This document shows, in pieces, positions 1 to 5,860 of a DNA stretch of 5,877 nucleotides (within the stretch, counting starts at the first letter, position 1; every line of letters starts with the position of its first letter). A program made the translations under genes and the position numbers. The DNA is taken from NCBI GenBank assembly GCA_022784805.1, contig JALFYG010000081.1:1-5877 (forward strand). Direction: 5' to 3'. A model generated the notes under the pieces. That model ran no database searches. It was given only the letters and a program-made list of their open reading frames with translations, and was not told the origin of the DNA. Origin of the DNA: Spirochaetales bacterium. GTDB lineage: Bacteria > Spirochaetota > Spirochaetia > Sphaerochaetales > Sphaerochaetaceae.

Positions 1-19
1 TTGTTTAACTCTTCTTATG

Positions 20-1147
20 TCATCTGGATTGGTTTGCACTTCTCCACTCTGAAGGTGTCATCCCCTTTATCTTACGAAAGGTCCTTGTGTAATAAGCATG
101 GTCCTCGAAGCCAGAGAAAACAGCAACCTCCGCTATGGTGGCATCAGGATTCTTTAGTATCTCAAGGCTCTTGGATATACGAATCTCCATAATATACTCG
201 CTAATATTCTTACCCAACACCTTATTAAATAAACGTGAAAGATATGTGGGAGAGAGCCCCGCTTCTTTTGAAAGCTCTTCAAGAGAGAGGCGTTCTTTGA
301 ATTTGCTGTCTATCATAAACAACACTTTCTTGATACTCTCAGGATATCCCTCCCAAGAGTAGTTTTTGATCAAAAGGGAATACTCAACAAGCATCTCCTT
401 CATCAAACCAGAGACAGCAAGGGAAGTAGATACCCTTTCAATCTTCTTTCCAAAGTAGGAGGATATCCTATCCACATATATTGCCGCCACGCCTACCTCA
501 TATGCAGTCTTTCTCAAGAGCGTATTCATGATGATGGAGTAATTCTGAATATTTCTGACAGCATTATTGTTTCTTTTTTCCACTCCCCAGTTTTCAACAA
601 TCGTTGAAGTAAGACTATCTATATACCCGAGATCACAACATTTGACGGCGTCCAGCATCATGGATTCCTGCTTGTATCGCATAGATACTCTTTCAGCATC
701 GTAGTACTCTTTATTATCATTATACATACATAGAGCATCTCCAATGCTGATATTGTATTCCTGCCAGGTATAGTTTTCTCTTCCCCAAATCGTGTCCAAC
801 ATGGTCACAATTACTGGATGAAGAATTTTTTGCTCAGTTACAACAGGAATTTCCATAAGTTGGCTTTTACTTATTCCATACTTAGATAATTCTTCCTCAT
901 CCATCTCTGCATTTGGGATAAACTGGGTAAGATAAGGGCCAATGACCACTAGCTTTCCCATGTGCCTGAATACAAGATACTTCACTTCGTAAGATGTCTT
1001 TATCCTTAACACTTCATGTTCTTTTGGAAAAGAAACCAGCTTCAAAATCTTCTGGGTAAAGAAATCCGGGGATGCGGAATCCTCCCTGATTTCCATATTG
1101 ATCATCATTCGAGAAAGTATTTTTCCTGTATAGGCAATAATATCCAT
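20..1147 (-). CDS. AraC/XylS-family transcriptional regulator, divergent from the sugar operon
   Basis: A DNA-binding regulator that probably controls the divergent transporter and glycosidase genes. Numbered from the chosen start, the protein is 375 residues. The last ~105 residues form the two-helix-turn-helix AraC domain. The first HTH is at about 287-313 (LSLEELSKEAGLSPTYLSRLF) and the second at about 336-369, with the typical GF-x8-F-x8-P pattern (SGFEDHAYYTRTFRK, then MTPSEW). The first ~270 residues are not a recognisable arabinose-type cupin; a segment at about 60-73 (LVF...GKLVVIGPYL) resembles the sensory N-termini of Firmicute AraC regulators, so the inducer is unknown. The gene is complete, with a TGA stop at 20-22. 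The start is uncertain: TTG at 1183, ATG at 1162 and ATG at 1147 are all in frame and none has a good Shine-Dalgarno. I chose 1147 because a promoter-like pair sits just upstream. Family certain; target and inducer inferred from position. Confidence 0.9.
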   Translation of the reverse strand: MDIIAYTGKILSRMMINMEIREDSASPDFFTQKILKLVSFPKEHEVLRIKTSYEVKYLVFRHMGKLVVIGPYLTQFIPNAEMDEEELSKYGISKSQLMEIPVVTEQKILHPVIVTMLDTIWGRENYTWQEYNISIGDALCMYNDNKEYYDAERVSMRYKQESMMLDAVKCCDLGYIDSLTSTIVENWGVEKRNNNAVRNIQNYSIIMNTLLRKTAYEVGVAAIYVDRISSYFGKKIERVSTSLAVSGLMKEMLVEYSLLIKNYSWEGYPESIKKVLFMIDSKFKERLSLEELSKEAGLSPTYLSRLFNKVLGKNISEYIMEIRISKSLEILKNPDATIAEVAVFSGFEDHAYYTRTFRKIKGMTPSEWRSANQSR

Positions 1148-1164
1148 GCCTAATCTTCTCATGG

Positions 1165-1193
1165 AAAATAGATAAATCAACAAGATAATTCAA
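1165..1193 (-). promoter_or_regulatory. Candidate promoter of the AraC-family gene
   Basis: On the minus strand a TTGAAT box (1188-1193) and a TATTTT box (1165-1170) are separated by 17 bases, a fair sigma-70-type match. Transcription would begin near 1158, only about 10 bases before the ATG at 1147, so the upstream in-frame starts at 1162 and 1183 would be excluded. The short leader and the lack of a clear ribosome site make this tentative. Confidence 0.35.
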
Positions 1194-1209
1194 ATATTGG
1201 ATAAAATAA
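1171..1209. promoter_or_regulatory. Three GATAA-type direct repeats, candidate regulator-binding sites
   Basis: The divergent intergenic region holds GATAAATCAA (1171-1180), GATAATTCAA (1184-1193) and a weaker GATAAAATAA (1200-1209). The first two differ at one base and start 13 bases apart; the third starts 16 bases later. AraC-family proteins usually bind direct repeats near their targets, and the second copy overlaps the proposed -35 box of the regulator gene. The region is AT-rich, so chance similarity is possible. Confidence 0.35.
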
Positions 1210-1269
1210 TACAAAAGGAAGTTTAAGAAGAGGGCTTATTCTATTCATACAAAAGGAGATAAAAATAAA

Positions 1270-2664
1270 ATGGCAAAGACTGAAGTTAGACCATTTGGAA
1301 TGAGGGATAAGATGGGATACCTCTTCGGTGACTTTGGAAATGATTTCACATTCATCCTCTCATCTTCATTCCTTCTCAAGTTCTATACAGACGTAATGGG
1401 CGTCAGCGCCGCAGTTGTAGGTCTGGTTATGATGATCGCAAGATTCGTAGATGCGTTCACAGACGTAGCTATGGGACGTATTTGTGATAAATCAAAGGTT
1501 GGAAAAAACGGTAAGTTCCGTCCTTGGATCAGAAGAATGTGCGGCCCTGTAGCCATTGCATCATTCTTAATCTACCAATCATCTCTGGCAGGTATGCCAA
1601 TGGGCTTCAAAGTAGCATACCTCTTCGTTACATATATCCTCTGGGGTTCTGTGTTCTACACATCCATCAACATCCCATACGGATCAATGGCCAGTGCAAT
1701 CTCATCCGAGCCAGATGACAGACAGTCTCTTTCATCCTTCAGAACAATGGGTGGTATGCTTGCAGGCGTCATCATCTCTGTCGGTGTTCCTCTTGTTGCA
1801 TACGACAAACTTGCCAACGGCGACGTTGTCTTGAGTGGAACAAAGTTCACTATCATCGCAGGAGTATTCTCTGTCCTCGCAGTCGGATGCTACATGCTTT
1901 GTTACGCTCTCACAACAGAAAGAGTTACACCTGTTGTTGATGAATCAAAGATGAAGAACAACTCCATCGGCGTCATGCTTAAGAATGCCGTCACTAACCG
2001 CTCTCTCATCAGTATCATCGCAGCATCCATCGTCATGCTACTTGCTCAGCTTACAATGCAGGCTATGGCTGGTTACGTATATCCAAACTACTACAGAAAT
2101 GCAACCGCACAGTCTATGGCTTCACTGGCTATGATGGGTGGTATGATCGTGGCTGCCATCATTGCAAAGCCTCTTGCAAGAAAGATGGGAAAGGCTGAGC
2201 TTTCAGTTCTTTCAAACGTATTTGCAGGCGTTGTATGTATCGCATTGTTCTTTATCCGTCCATCCAACGTATGGGTATTCGTAGCCCTTCAGTGCCTCTG
2301 CTGGCTTGGTCTCGGAGTCTTCTCCATGATCTGCTGGGCTCTCATTACAGACGTAATCGACGATGCAGAATTGAGAAACGGAATCAGAGAAGATGGAAGC
2401 GTGTATGCTCTCTACTCCTTTGCAAGAAAACTTGGACAGGCTCTCTCCGCAGGCCTTTCAGGAGCCCTTCTCTCTATGGTCGGTTACACAGCAGAAACAG
2501 CATTTGAATCAAAAGTAACAGAAGGTATCTTCAATATCTCAACACTTATTCCTGCTCTTGGCTTCCTTCTTCTTGCAGCAATTCTTTGGTTCTGGTACCC
2601 ACTCCACAAGAAAACTGTTGATGGAAACGTAAGAAAGCTCAAAGCTCTTCATGGTGATAAATAA
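1270..2664 (+). CDS. GPH-family (MelB-like) cation:sugar symporter
   Basis: A 464-residue inner-membrane carrier of the glycoside-pentoside-hexuronide:cation symporter family within the MFS fold, predicted to have 12 membrane helices. Family signatures are clear: YLFGDFGNDF near the N-terminus, ARFVDAFTDVAMGRICD at 58-73, GKFRPWI at 81-87, NIPYGSMASAIS at 134-145, and DDRQSLSSFRTMGG at 149-162. Asp25, Asp61 and Asp65 line up with MelB Asp19, Asp55 and Asp59, which take part in cation and sugar binding, so cation-coupled uptake is likely. The MelB Asp124 position appears to be Asn134 here. The start has an AAGGAG site at 1253-1258, 11 bases upstream. It is followed after 11 bases by a GH2 glycosidase gene, so the cargo is probably a beta-galactoside or related beta-glycoside. 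The family is secure; the substrate is inferred from the neighbour only. Confidence 0.93.
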   Translation: MAKTEVRPFGMRDKMGYLFGDFGNDFTFILSSSFLLKFYTDVMGVSAAVVGLVMMIARFVDAFTDVAMGRICDKSKVGKNGKFRPWIRRMCGPVAIASFLIYQSSLAGMPMGFKVAYLFVTYILWGSVFYTSINIPYGSMASAISSEPDDRQSLSSFRTMGGMLAGVIISVGVPLVAYDKLANGDVVLSGTKFTIIAGVFSVLAVGCYMLCYALTTERVTPVVDESKMKNNSIGVMLKNAVTNRSLISIIAASIVMLLAQLTMQAMAGYVYPNYYRNATAQSMASLAMMGGMIVAAIIAKPLARKMGKAELSVLSNVFAGVVCIALFFIRPSNVWVFVALQCLCWLGLGVFSMICWALITDVIDDAELRNGIREDGSVYALYSFARKLGQALSAGLSGALLSMVGYTAETAFESKVTEGIFNISTLIPALGFLLLAAILWFWYPLHKKTVDGNVRKLKALHGDK

Positions 2665-2675
2665 TCGGAGTCAAA

Positions 2676-4886
2676 ATGAGAAAGGTAACTAATATCAACG
2701 CCCTCTGGGCTTTCAGAAAGACTGACACTCTTCCTTCATCCTTTGACCGCACATGGGATATTATCTCACTTCCTCACACTTGGAATGCCATAGACGGTAT
2801 GGATGGCGGCAACGATTATTGGAGAGGAAAGGCAACCTATGCAAAGGTTCTCACAATAGAGGATCTTCCATCATCATGTGAGAACTATGTTGAAATAAAT
2901 GGTGCTGGATACTCAGCAGATGTATTCTTCAATGGAGAGAAATTATTCCACCATGACGGAGGTTTCTCCACTTTCCGTGTTCACCTTCCAAAAGATGTGA
3001 AGGCTGAGAACCTTCTTGTAATCCAGGTTGACAACAGCGCAAATGACAGAGTCTATCCTCAGATGGCAGACTTCACCTTCTATGGCGGCTTATATAGAGA
3101 TGTAAACATCATCTCAGTTCCTAGAGTCCACTTCGACTTGGATTACTTTGGCGCTCCTGGCCTTATGGCGACACCTCATACAGAAGGAAGTTTAGACGTC
3201 AGAGTATTTGTCTCAGGAAAGAGTGACGAAAAAGTCAGATACATTCTCTCTGACACTGAAGGAAAAACAGTGGCGGAAGCAGTCACAGAAGAAACAGAAG
3301 TGACTCTCCCTGTGCCTTCCCCTCACCTCTGGCATGGAAGAAAGGATCCATATCTCTACTCTCTTAAGTGTGAACTTGTAAAGGGAGAAGAAGTATTGGA
3401 TGAAGTATCATGCGCAGTTGGCTTCCGCTCTTTTGAAATCGATCCAGAGAGAGGCTTTATCCTCAATGGTGAAGAGTATCCTTTGAGAGGTGTTGCTCGC
3501 CATCAAGACAGATGGGGAAAGGGAAATGCTCTTTCACCAGAAGATCATGAAGAAGACATAGCTCTCATTATGGAAGTCGGTGCAACCACCATCAGACTTG
3601 CACACTATCAGCATGATCAGCATTTCTATGATCTTTGTGATAAAAACGGCTTGGTGATTTGGGCAGAGATTCCTTATATCTCAAAGCACATGCCAACTGG
3701 ACGAGAGAACACCATTTCCCAGATGAAGGAACTTGTAATGCAGAATTACAACCACCCTTCCATCGTGGTTTGGGGCTTATCTAATGAGATCACAATGAAT
3801 GATGCCAATGATCCTGACCTCCTTGAGAACCATCGCATTCTCAATGACTTGGTCCACGAGTTGGATAAGACACGTCTCACCACTATGGCAGCTCTCACAA
3901 TGTGTCCGATAGATGCTGAGATTGTTCATATTTCCGATGTCCTTTCCTATAACCACTACTTTGGCTGGTATGGTGGAGAGACATCAATGAATGGTCCTTG
4001 GTTCGACAACTTCCATGCAAAGTATCCTAATAGACCAATTGGATGCTCAGAATATGGTGCAGAGGCTCTTAACTGGCACACTTCAAAGCCAATTCAGGGA
4101 GACTATACAGAAGAGTATCAGGCATATTACCACGAAGAATTGATCAAGCAGTTCTTCACCAGAAAGTATCTATGGGCTACACATGTGTGGAACATGTTCG
4201 ACTTCGGAGCTGATGCAAGAAGCGAAGGTGGAGAGAATGGCCAGAACCACAAGGGTCTTGTAACCATCGACAGAAAGTATAAGAAAGATGCTTTCTATGC
4301 TTATAAGGCTTGGCTTTCAGATGAACCATTTGTACACCTTTGTTCCAAGCGTTATATAGACAGAGTCGAAGACACAACAAAGGTTACTGTCTACTCTAAC
4401 CTTCCTGAAGTGACTCTCTTTATAAACGGAGAAGTATTTGAAACAAAGAAGGCAGAGGATCACTTCTTCCACTTCGAAGTCCCAAATAAGGGAGAGACAC
4501 ACCTGAAGGCAGTGGCTGGAGATTTCAGCGATGAAAACATGATCAGAAAGGTAGAAGTCTTTAATGAAGCTTACCGCTTAAAGGAAAAGGGAGCCATCCT
4601 CAATTGGTTTGACATCACAGAAGTAGATGGTTATCTCTCCATCAATGATAAGATGAGTGATATTATGGCAGTTCCTGAAGGCAAGGCCATGATAATGCAG
4701 ATGCTGGGTTCCATAATGGGAGGAAATGCTGAAGCAGCTGGCTTTACTGTAACACCTGACATGATGAAGATGATGGGTGGATTTACCATGATTCGTCTTT
4801 GCAACATGATGGGTATGGCTAATGTAAAGGTCACAAAGGAACAACTTTTGGGACTCAATGCAATTCTCAACAAGATAAAGAAATAA
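2676..4886 (+). CDS. Glycoside hydrolase family 2, beta-galactosidase-like
   Basis: A 736-residue retaining exo-glycosidase, probably hydrolysing beta-galactosides delivered by the adjacent symporter. No signal peptide is visible, so it should act in the cytoplasm. Order of domains: N-terminal sugar-binding jelly roll (about 1-160, with SLPHTWNAIDG), an Ig-like domain (about 165-255), a TIM barrel (about 255-555), a second Ig-like domain (about 560-645, with VTLFINGEVF), and a Met-rich helical tail (651-736). The GH2 acid/base is Glu371 in GLSNEIT and the nucleophile Glu459 in CSEYGAE. The barrel ends with WNMFDFGADAR and a KGLVTIDRKYKKDAFYAYKA block typical of beta-galactosidases. A GGAG site (2667-2670) lies 5 bases before the ATG, and the gap from the transporter stop is 11 bases, so the two are co-transcribed. 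Family certain; beta-galactosidase is preferred over beta-glucuronidase by motif style, without direct proof. Confidence 0.92.
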   Translation: MRKVTNINALWAFRKTDTLPSSFDRTWDIISLPHTWNAIDGMDGGNDYWRGKATYAKVLTIEDLPSSCENYVEINGAGYSADVFFNGEKLFHHDGGFSTFRVHLPKDVKAENLLVIQVDNSANDRVYPQMADFTFYGGLYRDVNIISVPRVHFDLDYFGAPGLMATPHTEGSLDVRVFVSGKSDEKVRYILSDTEGKTVAEAVTEETEVTLPVPSPHLWHGRKDPYLYSLKCELVKGEEVLDEVSCAVGFRSFEIDPERGFILNGEEYPLRGVARHQDRWGKGNALSPEDHEEDIALIMEVGATTIRLAHYQHDQHFYDLCDKNGLVIWAEIPYISKHMPTGRENTISQMKELVMQNYNHPSIVVWGLSNEITMNDANDPDLLENHRILNDLVHELDKTRLTTMAALTMCPIDAEIVHISDVLSYNHYFGWYGGETSMNGPWFDNFHAKYPNRPIGCSEYGAEALNWHTSKPIQGDYTEEYQAYYHEELIKQFFTRKYLWATHVWNMFDFGADARSEGGENGQNHKGLVTIDRKYKKDAFYAYKAWLSDEPFVHLCSKRYIDRVEDTTKVTVYSNLPEVTLFINGEVFETKKAEDHFFHFEVPNKGETHLKAVAGDFSDENMIRKVEVFNEAYRLKEKGAILNWFDITEVDGYLSINDKMSDIMAVPEGKAMIMQMLGSIMGGNAEAAGFTVTPDMMKMMGGFTMIRLCNMMGMANVKVTKEQLLGLNAILNKIKK

Positions 4887-4898
4887 GCAAGACTTGAT

Positions 4899-4940
4899 GA
4901 GGGACGGAAACGTCCCTCTCTTCTTTTATATCCTTTTTTT
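4899..4940 (+). terminator. Rho-independent terminator of the sugar operon
   Basis: Thirteen bases after the GH2 stop codon, GAGGGACG (4899-4906) pairs perfectly with CGTCCCTC (4911-4918) around a GAAA tetraloop. It is followed by a T-rich tract ending in a run of seven T at about 4934-4940. This is a textbook intrinsic terminator and closes the transporter-glycosidase transcript. Confidence 0.9.
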
Positions 4941-5042
4941 CTACCTACTATTAATCAGGAAAGGGATACTCCTAAAAGTAGTCTTTGCTCTGAATGAATT
5001 AAGGATTTTGCATAATATAATGAAAATTTTTTCTTATTTCAA
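4941..5042. other. AT-rich intergenic spacer without a recognisable gene
   Basis: Between the operon terminator and the toxin promoter I see no gene with a ribosome site. A perfect TATAAT occurs at 5016-5021, but no matching -35 box lies 16-18 bases upstream, so it is not called as a promoter. Confidence 0.5.
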
Positions 5043-5071
5043 TTGTACTATATTTATTTTTCAGGTATCAT
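5043..5071 (+). promoter_or_regulatory. Candidate promoter of the toxin mRNA
   Basis: TTGTAC (5043-5048) and TATCAT (5066-5071) are separated by 17 bases. The -10 box is identical to the TATCAT used by both small-RNA promoters downstream on the other strand, which supports the choice. The -35 box is weak. Transcription would start near 5078, at or just before the GCACTG that begins the inverted repeat, giving a leader of about 90 bases. Confidence 0.5.
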
Positions 5072-5078
5072 ATTGTTA

Positions 5079-5110
5079 GCACTGTAGAACAAGGCGATTG
5101 TTTGGCTTCA
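5079..5110 (+). repeat. Toxin leader arm of a long inverted repeat
   Basis: This leader segment is nearly the reverse complement of 5308-5336, after the toxin gene. 5079-5089 pairs with 5326-5336 (one G-U), 5092-5100 with 5317-5325 (one G-U, after a two-base bulge), and 5104-5110 (GGCTTCA) with 5308-5314 (TGAAGCC). In the toxin mRNA this allows a 5'-to-3' closing helix. It also means the 5' end of the toxin mRNA resembles the 5' part of the antisense RNA. Confidence 0.75.
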
Positions 5111-5162
5111 TGTCTTTTTTGACATGGAGGTGCTAAACCTCCAAACCTAACGACAAGGAGGT
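5109..5162 (+). promoter_or_regulatory. Toxin leader hairpins with a decoy Shine-Dalgarno sequence
   Basis: Two overlapping hairpins precede the ribosome site: CATGTC/GACATG with a six-T loop (5109-5126), and TGGAGGT/ACCTCCA with a GCTAA loop (5125-5143). They share bases 5125-5126, so they compete in part. The ACCTCC arm (5137-5142) is equally complementary to the real ribosome site GGAGGT (5157-5162). The upstream GGAGGT can therefore act as a decoy: when it holds the arm the true site is free, and otherwise the true site may be covered. The pairing is seen in the sequence; its regulatory use is inferred. Confidence 0.5.
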
Positions 5163-5168
5163 GACAAT

Positions 5169-5255
5169 ATGTCTGATTTTGAAATTTTTTCATTAATTTT
5201 TGACATAATTGGTTTGTTACTTCTGTTTTACTCAGTAACAAAAAGCAAAAAATAA
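5169..5255 (+). CDS. Short hydrophobic peptide, holin-like type I toxin candidate
   Basis: A 28-residue peptide with a short polar start (MSDFE), one hydrophobic helix (about residues 6-23), and a basic end (TKSKK). This size and pattern, including the FE-x-FSLI start, match the putative holin-like toxin peptides of Firmicute type I toxin-antitoxin systems, which insert in the membrane and are toxic when over-produced. The start is convincing: a near-perfect AAGGAGGTGA (5155-5164), with GGAGG ending 7 bases before the ATG. The stop codon lies in the terminator of a convergent small RNA gene, as in other systems where toxin and antitoxin genes overlap tail to tail. No other gene is on this transcript. 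The family assignment is by pattern recognition; toxicity is inferred. It could instead be a non-toxic small membrane peptide. Confidence 0.72.
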   Translation: MSDFEIFSLIFDIIGLLLLFYSVTKSKK

Positions 5256-5345
5256 TCGCCGGATTGATTTAGCAGATCTCCAGCGATTAATATAACAACT
5301 TAATTCCTGAAGCCTGCAATCGTCTTTCTGCAGTGCCTCTTTCTT
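5247..5345 (-). ncRNA. Antisense antitoxin RNA candidate, copy A
   Basis: A predicted ~99-base RNA convergent with the toxin gene. It starts near 5345, downstream of a good promoter, and ends in an intrinsic terminator. The terminator stem is AATCGCTGG/CCGGCGATT (9 pairs with one G-U; plus-strand arms 5254-5262 and 5280-5288), followed by a T-run (A-run 5247-5252 on the plus strand). It would be fully complementary to the last codons and 3' UTR of the toxin mRNA. Its 5' part can form a small CTGCA/TGCAG hairpin exposing a GAAAGACGAT loop. The layout suggests the RNA component of a type I system. Existence of the RNA is inferred from promoter plus terminator plus a conserved duplicate. Confidence 0.65.
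5248..5345. repeat. Direct repeat unit A (small RNA gene)
   Basis: This unit recurs at 5446-5543. Bases 5248-5286 are identical over 39 bases to 5446-5484, and 5308-5334 are identical over 27 bases to 5505-5531, followed by CCTCTTTCTTC in both. The stretch between the identical blocks has diverged. The conserved blocks are the terminator hairpin and the 5' part of the proposed RNA. Confidence 0.9.
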
Positions 5346-5350
5346 CTTTA

Positions 5351-5378
5351 ATGATAACATTTTCACACTTAAAGTCAA
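5351..5378 (-). promoter_or_regulatory. Promoter of antisense RNA copy A
   Basis: On the minus strand TTGACT (5373-5378) and TATCAT (5351-5356) are separated by 16 bases. It is the best sigma-70-type match in this region and clearly stronger than the toxin promoter, as expected where the antitoxin RNA must be in excess. Confidence 0.65.
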
Positions 5379-5445
5379 CATTAAGACATACAAATATGAA
5401 TGCTGGTACAGTTGTGTGCTTTTTGTGCTTCAAAATATGGCTTAG

Positions 5446-5542
5446 AAAAATAATCGCCGGATTGATTTAGCAGATCTCCAGCGACTGATTTTGATATTAA
5501 TCCTTGAAGCCTGCAATCGTCTTTCTGCAGTACCTCTTTCTT
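5446..5542 (-). ncRNA. Second, toxin-less antisense RNA candidate, copy B
   Basis: A second copy of the small RNA gene, about 97 bases, starting near 5542 and ending in a T-run (A-run 5446-5450 on the plus strand) after a terminator stem. The stem is shortened to 7 pairs because the outer bases have changed. It keeps 39 and 27 bases exactly complementary to the 3' region of the toxin mRNA, so it could act on that mRNA in trans. No toxin reading frame with a ribosome site lies between copies A and B. It is either an extra antitoxin dose or what remains of a second module that lost its toxin. Confidence 0.55.
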
Positions 5543-5547
5543 CCTTT

Positions 5548-5575
5548 ATGATATCATTTCAATCTTTAAAATCAA
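5548..5575 (-). promoter_or_regulatory. Promoter of antisense RNA copy B
   Basis: TTGATT (5570-5575) and TATCAT (5548-5553) on the minus strand are separated by 16 bases, the same spacing and -10 box as copy A, although most of the spacer has diverged. Retention of both boxes argues that copy B is still transcribed. Confidence 0.6.
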
Positions 5576-5579
5576 TAAG

Positions 5580-5699
5580 TACATTCCAGTATGCATATCT
5601 TCCCTCTTTTGATGATTAGCCATTCAAAAAAACTGTCTTAACACATTTACATCTGGTTATCCGAGCTTTTGTATAGATCTAAGAACCAGCAAACAAACC
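5580..5699. other. Intergenic stretch with nothing recognised
   Basis: AT-rich sequence between small RNA copy B and the palindromes near the mobile-element end. I found no reading frame with a ribosome site, no tRNA-like fold and no clear terminator. Confidence 0.4.
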
Positions 5700-5739
5700 A
5701 ATAGCGTGCTATTGACATTATTTATAATAGCATGCTAAT
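5700..5739. repeat. Pair of near-palindromes, 26 bases apart
   Basis: AATAGCGTGCTATT (5700-5713) and AATAGCATGCTAAT (5726-5739) are near-copies, each almost self-complementary; the second holds the perfect palindrome TAGCATGCTA (5728-5737). Their centres are 26 bases apart, about two and a half helical turns. They could be a protein-binding pair or part of the target or flank of the adjacent mobile element. Confidence 0.6.
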
Positions 5740-5860
5740 GAACCTCCTCGACCCAAGGGTCGAGGTATCGGAGCCTTCGGCTCTCCATCTTGTCTAGATT
5801 TTGGCTCATACGCCAAAATCTAACTCAGGCTGGTTCTCGTACAGTTTCCTGTACTCGTCC
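5738..5860 (-). ncRNA. Structured right end of an IS200/IS605-type element, omega-RNA-like
   Basis: Reading the minus strand, four perfect hairpins follow one another: GTACAG-GAAA-CTGTAC (5839-5854), an 11-pair TAGATTTTGGC/GCCAAAATCTA stem (5795-5822), GAGCC-GAA-GGCTC (5771-5783), and a 9-pair CCTCGACCC/GGGTCGAGG stem (5746-5765). The series ends in AGGAGGTTCAT, with TCAT at 5738-5741. A tail of a reading frame running into hairpins and ending GGTTCA-N is the layout of IS200/IS605 right ends, where the TnpB omega RNA scaffold ends at the element boundary and the adjacent host DNA supplies the guide. The identification is by layout; the tnpB body lies outside the window. Confidence 0.5.
5795..5822. 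repeat. 11-pair perfect hairpin over the stop codon of the partial frame
   Basis: TAGATTTTGGC (5795-5805) and GCCAAAATCTA (5812-5822) are perfect inverted copies around a six-base loop. The minus-strand TGA stop (5806-5808) of the partial reading frame sits in the loop. No T-run follows on either strand, so it is not a simple intrinsic terminator. Confidence 0.7.

Noticed and set aside
5016..5021. Perfect TATAAT box as the toxin promoter
   Set aside because: No acceptable -35 box at 16-18 bases, and it would add about 50 bases before the inverted-repeat start. The TATCAT at 5066-5071 matches the other promoters of the locus.
4894..5079. 61-residue hydrophobic reading frame just after the GH2 gene, plus strand
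   Set aside because: It starts inside the operon terminator hairpin stretch, has no ribosome site, and its hydrophobicity follows from T-rich sequence. It ends where the toxin mRNA would begin.
5396..5470. 24-residue hydrophobic/basic peptide between small RNA copies A and B, possible second toxin
   Set aside because: There is no Shine-Dalgarno sequence upstream of the ATG, the end runs through the repeated terminator in a different frame from the real toxin, and similarity to the toxin gene is confined to the A-rich end. At most a relic.
5248..5484. Two 39-base identical repeats as a minimal CRISPR array
   Set aside because: Only two units, a 159-base interval containing further repeated blocks, and a promoter and terminator in each unit. 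They are duplicated small RNA genes.
5735..5809. 24-codon minus-strand frame overlapping the hairpin series
   Set aside because: No ribosome site, and it lies wholly within the structured end, where base pairing rather than coding explains the sequence.
5746..5822. Hairpin series as a group II intron domain V/VI end
   Set aside because: None of the hairpins has the size or bulge of domain V, and perfect stems with short loops fit an IS200/IS605 end better.
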